Part shown: positions 6,933 to 14,196 of the stretch, piece after piece
How the letters are laid out: every line of letters begins with the position of its first letter
Numbering within the stretch: position 1 is the first letter of the stretch
Assembly: GCA_937877655.1 (NCBI GenBank)
Contig: CALFJC010000074.1
Span: 1-16,894 of the forward strand
DNA length: 16,894 nt
Reading direction: 5' to 3'
DNA from: an uncultured Selenomonadales bacterium
GTDB taxonomy: Bacteria > Bacillota > Negativicutes > Selenomonadales > Selenomonadaceae
The notes under the pieces: model-generated
Databases searched by the model: none
What the model saw: the letters and a program-made list of their open reading frames with translations, nothing else
Told to the model about the DNA's origin: nothing
Made by a program: the position numbers and the translations under genes

Positions 6933-8441
6933 TTATTTTGTAGCGAAACTCAAAACTCTGTCAGCCATTTCGTCTTTTTCGCAAACGTCTTCGTGCAAAA
7001 TTTTTGCATCGGCAAGTTCGGAAAGATTTCTTGGGATTTTGGCGTTCGTCAAGTTGTTAAGGATTTTCAGTTGCGCAAGATCGTCAACGCCTTCAATATT
7101 TTGTCCGAGAGCCGTCAAAACCGCGCTTGTAAATTTGTAAGGGCTTGCCGTCGAGGCACTCAATATCGGAGTAAAATCCTGCGTCTTGCCGCGATATTTA
7201 CTCAACGCGCAGATTGAAACGGCGGTATGAGTATCGATAAGGTAGCCGAAAGAATCATAAATGCGCTTAATAAATTCCCGCGTCTCGTCTTCGGTCACGT
7301 ATTCCGCATAAAAAATTTTGTCGAGCCGCGTCTTCAATTTCTTGTCGATTTTGTATTTGCCGAGCGTGTTCAATTCGTTCATGTAGCGCGTGACGATTTT
7401 AAAATTGCCGTCGGTTTCGTGATAAAGAAGTCTTTCAAGGTTGCTTGAAATTAAAATGTCCATTGAAGGCGTGATTGTCTTGAAAAATTTTCTGTTGCGA
7501 TTGTAAATGCCCGTCGCAAAAAATTCTGTAAGAACGTTGTTAATATTCGACGCGCAGATTATTTTTTTGACAGGCAAACCCATTTTCATTGCATAGTAAG
7601 CGGCGAGAATGTTTCCAAAATTGCCCGTCGGCACGCTGATAATTATTTTTTCGCCGAGTTTGACTTGATCCGATTTCATGAGTTCGACGTAACCGGAAAA
7701 ATAATAAGCGATTTGCGGAACGAGTCTCCCCCAGTTGATAGAATTTGCGGAGCTGAGTTTGACATTTAATTTGTCGAGTTCTTCGCGAATTTTTTCGTCG
7801 CCGAAAATTTTTTTAACGCCGCTCTGTGCGTCGTCGAAATTTCCTTTAACCGCCGTAACATTTACATTTTTCCCGCGCTGAGTGACCATTTGGAGCCGCT
7901 GAATTTTGCTTACGCCTCCGTCGGGATAAAAAACCATAACTTTTGTTTGCGGGACGTCTGCGAAGCCCGCCAATGCCGCCTTGCCTGTATCGCCCGAAGT
8001 CGCAACCAAAATTAAAATTTCTTTTGTCTCGCCGACTTTTTTTAACGCCATGCGCATTAAGTGCGGCAACATTTGAAGTGCAACGTCCTTAAATGCGCTT
8101 GTCGGTCCGTGCCACAGTTCCAGCGATCCGACGGGCGCGACGGGATTTTTCGGGTCTTGAATCAAAATTGCAACAGGTACCCGCGCAGGAATGTCAAACC
8201 AGTTATAAGCCAATTCTGCGCATTCGCCGAGCTCGTATTCCGTGTAATCCGTCAAATATTTTCCGAGAAGCCACGCGGAACGTTCTTCGTAACTTTTATC
8301 TTTCAAGCCGTCAATTTCTTCGAGCGTGACTTTCGGAATTTTTTCGGGAACAAAAAGTCCGCCGTCTTCCGCCAAACCTTGTAAAATCGCTTCCGCCGAA
8401 TTTATCGGCTGAATTTTGGAACGTGTACTCGTGTATTTCAT
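6933..8441 (-). CDS. thrC: Threonine synthase
   Basis: A cytosolic PLP enzyme converting O-phosphohomoserine to threonine, the last step of threonine synthesis. The 502-residue protein has the N-terminal family signature KYTSTRSK...LAEDGGLFVPE. The PLP-lysine motif is HGPTSAFKDVALQ (Lys118), the phosphate-binding glycine stretch is PTGNFGNILAAYYA, and ASNINNVLTEFFATGIY follows. The length fits the longer bacterial form. AAAGGAG lies ten bases before the ATG. The gene stands alone, with its own promoter (8478-8506) and terminator (6885-6918), and is divergent from the RTX gene. No hom or thrB gene is in the window, and no T-box or long leader is present, so regulation must be at promoter level if it exists. 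Confidence 0.96.
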   Translation of the reverse strand: MKYTSTRSKIQPINSAEAILQGLAEDGGLFVPEKIPKVTLEEIDGLKDKSYEERSAWLLGKYLTDYTEYELGECAELAYNWFDIPARVPVAILIQDPKNPVAPVGSLELWHGPTSAFKDVALQMLPHLMRMALKKVGETKEILILVATSGDTGKAALAGFADVPQTKVMVFYPDGGVSKIQRLQMVTQRGKNVNVTAVKGNFDDAQSGVKKIFGDEKIREELDKLNVKLSSANSINWGRLVPQIAYYFSGYVELMKSDQVKLGEKIIISVPTGNFGNILAAYYAMKMGLPVKKIICASNINNVLTEFFATGIYNRNRKFFKTITPSMDILISSNLERLLYHETDGNFKIVTRYMNELNTLGKYKIDKKLKTRLDKIFYAEYVTEDETREFIKRIYDSFGYLIDTHTAVSICALSKYRGKTQDFTPILSASTASPYKFTSAVLTALGQNIEGVDDLAQLKILNNLTNAKIPRNLSELADAKILHEDVCEKDEMADRVLSFATK

Positions 8442-8477
8442 AAAAATTTTTCTCCTTTGATTGTTAATCGCCTTTGA

Positions 8478-8506
8478 ATTTTACCACACAAAACATTTAA
8501 TGCAAA
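8478..8506 (-). promoter_or_regulatory. Promoter of thrC
   Basis: On the minus strand, TTTGCA (8506-8501), a 17-base spacer and TAAAAT (8483-8478) give a -35/-10 pair matching the consensus at four and five positions. It lies 37 bases upstream of the start codon, leaving a short leader. Confidence 0.6.
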
Positions 8507-8541
8507 ATTTTTCCTGCCGAAAAAAATTTTTTACAAAGCAC

Positions 8542-8570
8542 TTGATCAGCACGCGTTGATCAGTCAAAAT
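8542..8570 (+). promoter_or_regulatory. Tandem TTGATCAG motif and possible RTX promoter
   Basis: TTGATCAG occurs twice (8542-8549 and 8556-8563), 14 bases apart, in the gap between divergent thrC and the RTX gene. Each copy contains the palindrome TGATCA. The first copy could serve as the -35 (TTGATC), 17 bases before a weak -10 (CAAAAT, 8565-8570), in which case the repeats would cover the -35 and spacer. This is the geometry of a repressor or activator site. The binding protein is unknown. Confidence 0.45.
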
Positions 8571-8601
8571 AGAAAAAATTATTTTAAGGAGAGGATTTTC
8601 T

Positions 8602-11600
8602 ATGGCATATTTTGAAAACGAAGAAAGCGGAAAAGTTATCACAGGGACGGCTGAGGCGGACGAAATTTACAACTACGGAGACTCGGTCACAATCGACGCG
8701 GGCGACGGTGATGATTTCATTGATAATTGGTATAACATCGATCCTGTTACAGTAAATGCCGGCTCCGGCAACGATACCATTTTGAACGGCGGAGACAATT
8801 CCTCAATCGACGGCAACGCAGATAATGATGAAATTAATAACGTCGGTTGGTATTCAATAATCGATGGCGGCGACGACGCAGATACCATTTTCAACGGCGG
8901 ATGGGGTTCAACAATCATCGGCAACGCAGGTGATGACTCAATTAAGAATGGTTCTGACTCAGTTACAATCGAGGGTGGTACGGGCGATGATTATATAGAC
9001 AACATTGATGACTATGATCTCAACGAAGACGGTTTCATTGGTGACAGCAAGAATGTTTTATTCATTTACAAGGCGGGAGATGGCAACGATACTGTAAAGG
9101 GTTTCAATGAAACTTCAACGCTGTTAATTTCAAGCGAAAATTATTATTCGCAAACGAGTGGTTCTGATGTAATTGTCACAATTGGCACGGGCTCCATAAT
9201 TTTAAGAAACGCGGCTGAACTAACAAAAATAAATATCGTCCATTTTGTCTTGACCGAAGGTGACGATTTTCTTAACAACACTTTAAGCGGCGTCACGATA
9301 AATGCACTCGGCGGCAATGATATCATTTCTAACGGCGGAAACCATATGATGATTGAAGGTGGTTCCGGCGACGATTCGATAAACAACAACGGCACGAATT
9401 CAATAATTAAAGGTGGCGCGGGGGCAGATTATATTTCCAACACCGGCGCAAGCGTTTCAATCAATGGCGGAACAGGTAACGATTTAATCGTCAACCGGGG
9501 CTCCAATATTTCAATCGAAGCGGACAAAGGCGACGATTCTATTTCAAACTATGACTCGAACGTCACAATTACAGGCGGCACGGGCAACGATTCTATTTAC
9601 AACATCGGCGACACTGTCACAATCAATGGCGGAACAGATAATGATTCAATCGTCAACCGGGGCTCCAATGTTTTAATCGACGCAGGAGAAGGCGAAGGTT
9701 CTATTTCAAACCACGGCTCGAACGTCACAATTACAGGCGGGGCGGGCAACGATTCAATCATCAACACCGGCGCAAGCGTTTCAATCAATGGCGGTGATGG
9801 TGATGATTATCTTAATAACGCCGTTTATCTCCATGATCTTTCGGTCACAATCGACGGCGGGACAGGTAATGACACAATTTACAACAGCGCGGGAAACGTG
9901 ACAATAAACGGCGGCACAGGTGATGATTTCATTGGAAACTTGGGTATCAGCAGTGACAGCGTGACAATCGACGGCGGCGAAGGTGATGATTACATTTACG
10001 ACAATCCTAACGTCTCCTATGGTTCAATGAACGGCGGCGCGGGCGATGATAACATTGTTACCTATGGAGCAAGTTCGACAATCAGCGGCGGCGCAGGCAA
10101 CGATACCATTGAGCTTTTGGGCAGGAATACTTTAATTCAATACAAAAACGGTGATGGCAACGACTTGATTCAAAACTTTGACCCCTACGACACAATAAGC
10201 ATCGTAAGTGACACCTATTCTTCCGAGCAGGTCGGTAGCGATTTAATTTTAACCATCGGCGAAGGCTCGATAACTTTAGAAAATGTCGCGCGCCTTGAAG
10301 CAGTTAATGTCATCAACACTTCAGGTGAAACAACTAAAATTTCTTTGACGCCGATAAATTTAATTGCCGACGACAAAACAGATTCAACCGTAATACTCGG
10401 CTCCGTGACGGAAATATTTGACGCCTCAAAACGCACAAAGCCCATTAACATTACGGGCAACGATCTTAACAACACAATCACGGGCGGCAGAAAAAATGAT
10501 ACGATAAACGGCGGCGGCGGCGAAAATCTTTTGACGGGCGGCAAGGGAAAAGATTTGTTCCTTTTCAGCGAAGGCAACGATACCATTACAGATTTTTCCG
10601 CGCAGGATAAAATCAGCGTCGCTTCCGCTTATGAAAATTTCTCCGTCAACGGCTCCGACTTAATTTTCAACTTCGGCGAAGAAAATTCCTTAACAATCAA
10701 AAACGGCGCGGGCAAAGCTTTAAATTTAAATTCTGTCGTCAATATTTACTCGGCGGACGGGATTTTTGACGCAACAAAAAAATCCGCCACTCTTGCAAGC
10801 ACGGCAGAAAATTTCTCTGCTAAAAATTATTCCAACCTCACGACAATCGACGGCTCGCAGACAAATTCAGTTTCAATCACGGGCAACAGCAAGGCTAATT
10901 TTATCCGCGCAGGTTTCAACTCCACAATCGCGGGCGGCAAGGGTAAAGATACAATTTTTGGCGGAGACGGCGCAGATATTTTCGCTTATGCAAAAGGCGA
11001 CGGCAAAGATACTATTTTCAATTTCGGCGAAGGAGATAAAATCAGTCTCGGAAGCGGCGCGGAGATTAAGGATGTCAAAATCAAAAAAGGCGACTCGATT
11101 ATAAAAATCGGGAGCGGCTCAATTACAGTCAACGACACGACGGAAATTATTTTTACTGCGAACGGCGAGGATACAATTTTCAGCAACGGAATTTTTATCG
11201 GCGAAAGCTCGGCAAAAGTTCTCGGCTCGTTCAGCGGAGAAATTAATCTCGGCGAACTTGGAGTTTCAACGGCGGATGCTTCGGACGCCAAGAAAAAAAT
11301 CTCAATCATCGGTTCCGATTCAGATGATTTGCTTATCGGCGGCAAGGCTAAAGATACTCTCAACGGCGGCGCGGGAGCAGATACTCTCGAAGGCGGCAAA
11401 GGCAATGACATTCTTTTTGGCGGCGAAGGAAACGATTCGCTCTGGGGCGGCAAAGGAAATGATACACTCACGGGCGGCGCAGGCGACGATACCTTTGTTT
11501 TCCGCGCAGGAGACGGCAACGATGTCATTACAGATTTTTCAAGCGGCGATATGTTGCAAATCCTGAACAAAAAAGGCACGGGCTTTGTCGATTATAAGAA

Positions 11601-11730
11601 AGCGACTTTCAAAAACGATACCTTGACGCTCACAATCAACGGCGGCGGCAAAATTATTTTGAAAGATATTTTGGACTCGACTTCGATAAATATCAACGGC
11701 ATGAGCCGCACTGTCAGCAGTATGATTTAA
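8602..11730 (+). CDS. Large RTX-type calcium-binding protein, probably type I secreted
   Basis: A 1042-residue acidic protein built almost wholly of RTX-like repeats. It has no signal peptide and I see no cysteine, both typical of type I secretion substrates. Residues 25-135 and 230-510 carry an 18-residue repeat (pattern GGxGNDxIxNxGxxVxI) in which only every other turn keeps the GGxGxD calcium motif. Residues 903-963 carry a classical 9-residue array (GGAGADTLEGGKGNDILFGG). Five copies of a second module, starting F/Y-x-Y/F-x-x-GDGxD-T/V-I and ending near SDxIxxIGxGSIxLxN, begin near residues 154, 512, 652, 794 and 964. They look like beta-roll capping units. No enzymatic domain is visible. 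The start follows AAGGAGAGGA. An adhesin or surface-layer role is a guess; no transporter genes are nearby. Confidence 0.88.
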   Translation: MAYFENEESGKVITGTAEADEIYNYGDSVTIDAGDGDDFIDNWYNIDPVTVNAGSGNDTILNGGDNSSIDGNADNDEINNVGWYSIIDGGDDADTIFNGGWGSTIIGNAGDDSIKNGSDSVTIEGGTGDDYIDNIDDYDLNEDGFIGDSKNVLFIYKAGDGNDTVKGFNETSTLLISSENYYSQTSGSDVIVTIGTGSIILRNAAELTKINIVHFVLTEGDDFLNNTLSGVTINALGGNDIISNGGNHMMIEGGSGDDSINNNGTNSIIKGGAGADYISNTGASVSINGGTGNDLIVNRGSNISIEADKGDDSISNYDSNVTITGGTGNDSIYNIGDTVTINGGTDNDSIVNRGSNVLIDAGEGEGSISNHGSNVTITGGAGNDSIINTGASVSINGGDGDDYLNNAVYLHDLSVTIDGGTGNDTIYNSAGNVTINGGTGDDFIGNLGISSDSVTIDGGEGDDYIYDNPNVSYGSMNGGAGDDNIVTYGASSTISGGAGNDTIELLGRNTLIQYKNGDGNDLIQNFDPYDTISIVSDTYSSEQVGSDLILTIGEGSITLENVARLEAVNVINTSGETTKISLTPINLIADDKTDSTVILGSVTEIFDASKRTKPINITGNDLNNTITGGRKNDTINGGGGENLLTGGKGKDLFLFSEGNDTITDFSAQDKISVASAYENFSVNGSDLIFNFGEENSLTIKNGAGKALNLNSVVNIYSADGIFDATKKSATLASTAENFSAKNYSNLTTIDGSQTNSVSITGNSKANFIRAGFNSTIAGGKGKDTIFGGDGADIFAYAKGDGKDTIFNFGEGDKISLGSGAEIKDVKIKKGDSIIKIGSGSITVNDTTEIIFTANGEDTIFSNGIFIGESSAKVLGSFSGEINLGELGVSTADASDAKKKISIIGSDSDDLLIGGKAKDTLNGGAGADTLEGGKGNDILFGGEGNDSLWGGKGNDTLTGGAGDDTFVFRAGDGNDVITDFSSGDMLQILNKKGTGFVDYKKATFKNDTLTLTINGGGKIILKDILDSTSININGMSRTVSSMI
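9454..9777 (+). repeat. 162-bp tandem duplication inside the RTX gene
   Basis: Two consecutive 54-residue units (residues 285-338 and 339-392), each three 18-residue repeats, align with 37 of 54 residues identical. The third 18-mer of each begins VTITGG and the first of each ends IVNRGSN. At DNA level, short identical stretches such as TCAACCGGGGCTCCAAT recur exactly 162 bases apart. In the middle 18-mer of each unit the calcium motif has decayed (EADKGDD, DAGEGEG). This points to expansion by unequal recombination. Confidence 0.85.
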
Positions 11731-11765
11731 AACTCTGCGCGGAAAATTTTGCGGAAAAAAATTAA

Positions 11766-11798
11766 TCCCGTCGAAAAGTTCGGCGGGACTTTTTTTTG
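11766..11798 (+). terminator. Intrinsic terminator of the RTX gene
   Basis: TCCCGTCGAA (11766-11775) and TTCGGCGGGA (11779-11788) pair over 10 positions (one G-U) with a 3-base loop, followed by C and eight or more T. It lies 35 bases after the RTX stop. The end of its T tract overlaps the -35 region of the ftsX promoter. Confidence 0.9.
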
Positions 11799-11823
11799 CC
11801 GAAAGAAAATTTTATGCTATAAT
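11796..11823 (+). promoter_or_regulatory. Extended -10 promoter of ftsX
   Basis: A perfect TATAAT at 11818-11823 is preceded by TGC (extended -10, TGCTATAAT). TTGCCG lies 16 bases upstream as a possible -35. The distance to the ftsX start is 32 bases. This isolates ftsX transcription from the RTX gene. Confidence 0.75.
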
Positions 11824-11855
11824 CGACGGCAAGCTTAATTTTTGGGAGTGGTTGA

Positions 11856-12743
11856 ATGAAACTTCAAACAGTCGAATATTATTTCCGCGAAGTAATTTTG
11901 TCCATGATAAGAAATCGTTGGATGACATTTGTTTCAATCGGGACGGTGGCAGTCGCGCTTTTCGTGCTCGGAGTTTTTTTGATTATGGTAATGAATATGA
12001 ATAAAATGGCGTCTTCGCTCGAAAGTCAAGTTCAAATTTCGGTTTACATAAATGACGAATTGCCCGAAGAAGGGCGCAAGGAAATTGAACGCATGACGCG
12101 GGCAATGAAAAGCGTTTCAGCTGTCGAATTTGTGCCCCGCGAAGTTGCTTTGAAAAAATTGCAGGAGCGTCTCGGCGAAAATAAAAAAATTTTGGACGCA
12201 CTCGGCGACTCCAACCCGCTCCCGAATGCTTTTTTGGTAACCGTTGCCAATGCCGATGACGTAAAAAAAACCGCAACGGCTATCGCTGATCTTTACGGCG
12301 TGGACGAAGTCAAATACGGACAGGATGTCGCCGCAAATCTCTTTGAAATTACGCACTTGATGCGACTTTTCGGATTGATTTTGATGGGGCTCCTGCTCGG
12401 CGCGACGGTTTTTATCATTTCAAACACAATCAGATTAACCGTCTTCGCCCGCCGAAAAGAAATTGCGATTATGAAATATGTCGGCGCAACCGATTGGTTT
12501 ATTCGCTGGCCTTTTATCTTGGAAGGCGTCGGGCTCGGAATTATCGGCGGCGGCGTCAGCGCATTTGCTCTGCAAGAATTTTATTCCGCAATGACAGAGA
12601 AAATTTATGAAACACTCGCCTTTTTCCCGATGGTCGAGCAATATCCTTTCATGCATTACGTTTCAATCGCTTTAATCGGCGCGGGAATTTTTATCGGCAT
12701 TTTGGGTAGCACAGTTTCTCTCAAAAGATTTATGGAAGTTTAG
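11856..12743 (+). CDS. ftsX: Cell division protein FtsX
   Basis: FtsX is the membrane half of the FtsEX complex, which couples ATP hydrolysis by FtsE to activation of cell-wall hydrolases outside the cell. The 295-residue protein has the expected topology. A cytoplasmic N-terminus is followed by TM1 (about 24-47) and a periplasmic domain (about 50-165, with QVQISVYINDELPEEGRKEI). Then come TM2 (171-192), TM3 (217-241) and TM4 (268-288). The conserved cytoplasmic RKEIAIMKYVGATDWFIRWPF follows TM2. GGGAGTGG precedes the start. The gene is followed by a secreted M23 peptidase with a coiled coil, the likely partner that FtsX activates. The usual upstream ftsE is missing here, so the ATPase must be encoded elsewhere if the complex works. 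Confidence 0.95.
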   Translation: MKLQTVEYYFREVILSMIRNRWMTFVSIGTVAVALFVLGVFLIMVMNMNKMASSLESQVQISVYINDELPEEGRKEIERMTRAMKSVSAVEFVPREVALKKLQERLGENKKILDALGDSNPLPNAFLVTVANADDVKKTATAIADLYGVDEVKYGQDVAANLFEITHLMRLFGLILMGLLLGATVFIISNTIRLTVFARRKEIAIMKYVGATDWFIRWPFILEGVGLGIIGGGVSAFALQEFYSAMTEKIYETLAFFPMVEQYPFMHYVSIALIGAGIFIGILGSTVSLKRFMEV

Positions 12744-12797
12744 GTTTTAGGTTTTAGGTTTTAGGTTTTAGCTGTTAGGATTTTTCCTATAAGCTAA
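12741..12797 (+). repeat. Heptamer array and hairpin between ftsX and the M23 gene
   Basis: The ftsX stop codon TAG is itself the start of the array: four exact TAGGTTT units, then TAGCTGT and TAGGATT. The end of the array folds with downstream bases. TTAGCT (12768-12773) pairs with AGCTAA (12792-12797), and TAGGA (12776-12780) with TCCTA (12785-12789). They are separated by a 2x2 internal loop and capped by TTTT. The stem ends right at the ribosome-binding region of the next gene, so it may influence its translation. It is not a typical terminator because no T tract follows. Confidence 0.85.
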
Positions 12798-12804
12798 GGA
12801 AGGA

Positions 12805-14160
12805 ATGAACAGTTTGAAAAAAATTTTTATCCTGATGGCGGCGATAACCTTGCTGAATTTCTCAACCGTTTTCGCCGACGACGAGGACGATTATTACGAA
12901 GAAGAATATTCCGAAGAACCCGCCGACGTTGAATACAACGAAGAAATTGATGAACTTGACCGCCTCGACATGGAAATTGAACAGCTCGAAGAAGAAAAAA
13001 TTTCCTACGAAGAAGCCGCCGAAAAAGCTCGCGCAACCGCTGAACTGATTCAAGGCAAAATCGATTCGGTTTCGGAATTCAAAAGGCAACTCGACGAAGA
13101 AGCGGCGGTGGCAACTGCCGACTACGAAGAAAAACAAGCCGCCCTTGATGAAACTCTTTCGCGCATTGCCGAAAACGAAAACACTCTCGCCGAAGTCACA
13201 GCCGAGCTAAATGAAAAACATGCCGTCCTTGAAAATCGCGTCCGAGATATTTATATCAACGGACAAATTTCTTATCTGGACGTTTTGTTCGGCGCGCAGG
13301 ACTTCGGAGATTTTTTAACGCGAATGGATTTGTTAAAGCGCGTCATTATTCGTGATTCGGAACTTGTGGCGGACGTCTTGGCTTATCAAACCGAAATAAA
13401 AGAAGTCGGCAAAAAACTCGAAGCCGACAGACAAATTCAAGAAGATTTGGCGATTAAGGCGGAGGATGCAAAAAATCTCAAGCTCGAAAAAGTTGCGCAA
13501 CAACAAGCACTCATAGATTTAATGCAAAACGACAAGGAAATTTACAATCAGCAATATGATGAAATGATGGCGTCGTCCGCCGAAGTGGAGCGATTGATTC
13601 AGGAAAATAAATATAAAAAAGCCGCCGAAGAAGAAGCGCGGCGGCGGGCGGCTGAAGAAGCGCAACGGCAAGCCGAAATGGAAGCTCGGCGGCAAGCACA
13701 GTTGGAGGCGGCGACTCAAGCCGGCAATGTCGACGTTGTGGAATTCGGCGAAGAAGAATATATCATGCAAAGTTACGGCGGCGGCATGATTTGGCCAATC
13801 AGCGGTCCCATAACTTCAGAATTCGGTTGGAGAACTCATCCGATTTTCGGAAATGCTCGTTTTCACAGCGGCTTGGACATCGGCGGCGATTACGGCATGC
13901 CCATTCACGCCGCGCAGGGCGGTATCGTCATTGAGGCGGGCTGGATTGGCGGCTACGGAAATACCGTTATGATTGATCACGGCGGCGGCATCGTCACGCT
14001 TTACGGGCACAACGAGAGCTTAGCCGTCAGCGTCGGGCAAAGCGTCAGTCAAGGGCAAGTCATCGCCTATTGCGGCTCCACAGGAAATTCAACCGGTCCG
14101 CATTGTCATTTTGAAGTTCGACTCGGCGGCGAGCCCGTCAGCCCTTGGGATTATCTTTGA
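12805..14160 (+). CDS. Secreted coiled-coil M23 (LytM) endopeptidase, EnvC-like
   Basis: A probable peptidoglycan endopeptidase acting outside the cytoplasmic membrane, likely controlled by FtsX. A signal peptide (KKIFILMAAITLLNFSTVFA) is followed by a strongly acidic stretch rich in Asp/Glu/Tyr. A long coiled coil spans about residues 45-290, including an Ala/Glu/Arg-rich tail (EEEARRRAAEEAQRQ). The M23 domain covers about 330-451 with the zinc and catalytic residues intact: His354 and Asp358 in FHSGLDIG, His402 in TLYGH, His433 and His435 in GPHCHFEV. Unlike E. coli EnvC, it should be catalytically active. The ATG at 12805 is only about four bases from AAGGAAGGA. The TTG at 12814 (giving MKKIFILM...) has better spacing and is an alternative start. 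Confidence 0.93.
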   Translation: MNSLKKIFILMAAITLLNFSTVFADDEDDYYEEEYSEEPADVEYNEEIDELDRLDMEIEQLEEEKISYEEAAEKARATAELIQGKIDSVSEFKRQLDEEAAVATADYEEKQAALDETLSRIAENENTLAEVTAELNEKHAVLENRVRDIYINGQISYLDVLFGAQDFGDFLTRMDLLKRVIIRDSELVADVLAYQTEIKEVGKKLEADRQIQEDLAIKAEDAKNLKLEKVAQQQALIDLMQNDKEIYNQQYDEMMASSAEVERLIQENKYKKAAEEEARRRAAEEAQRQAEMEARRQAQLEAATQAGNVDVVEFGEEEYIMQSYGGGMIWPISGPITSEFGWRTHPIFGNARFHSGLDIGGDYGMPIHAAQGGIVIEAGWIGGYGNTVMIDHGGGIVTLYGHNESLAVSVGQSVSQGQVIAYCGSTGNSTGPHCHFEVRLGGEPVSPWDYL

Positions 14161-14161
14161 T

Positions 14162-14196
14162 TAGGAACTAGGAACTAGGAACCAGGAACTAGGGAT
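14162..14196 (+). repeat. Heptamer array between two convergent genes
   Basis: One base after the stop of the M23 gene come TAGGAAC three times, CAGGAAC and TAGGGAT. The last base overlaps the stop codon of the convergent DUF1156 gene. No inverted copy or terminator hairpin is visible, so the two converging transcripts have no obvious intrinsic terminator between them. Confidence 0.85.

Noticed and set aside
9295..10110. Regular repeats that could suggest a CRISPR-like or minisatellite array
   Set aside because: The repeats are in frame and encode RTX-type glycine/aspartate turns within one long gene; the period is 54 bases with no unique spacers.
12741..12782. Telomere-like TTTTAGG repeats
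   Set aside because: Only four exact units inside a chromosome-like gene context, with sister arrays of different unit sequence; no end structure or resolvase gene nearby.
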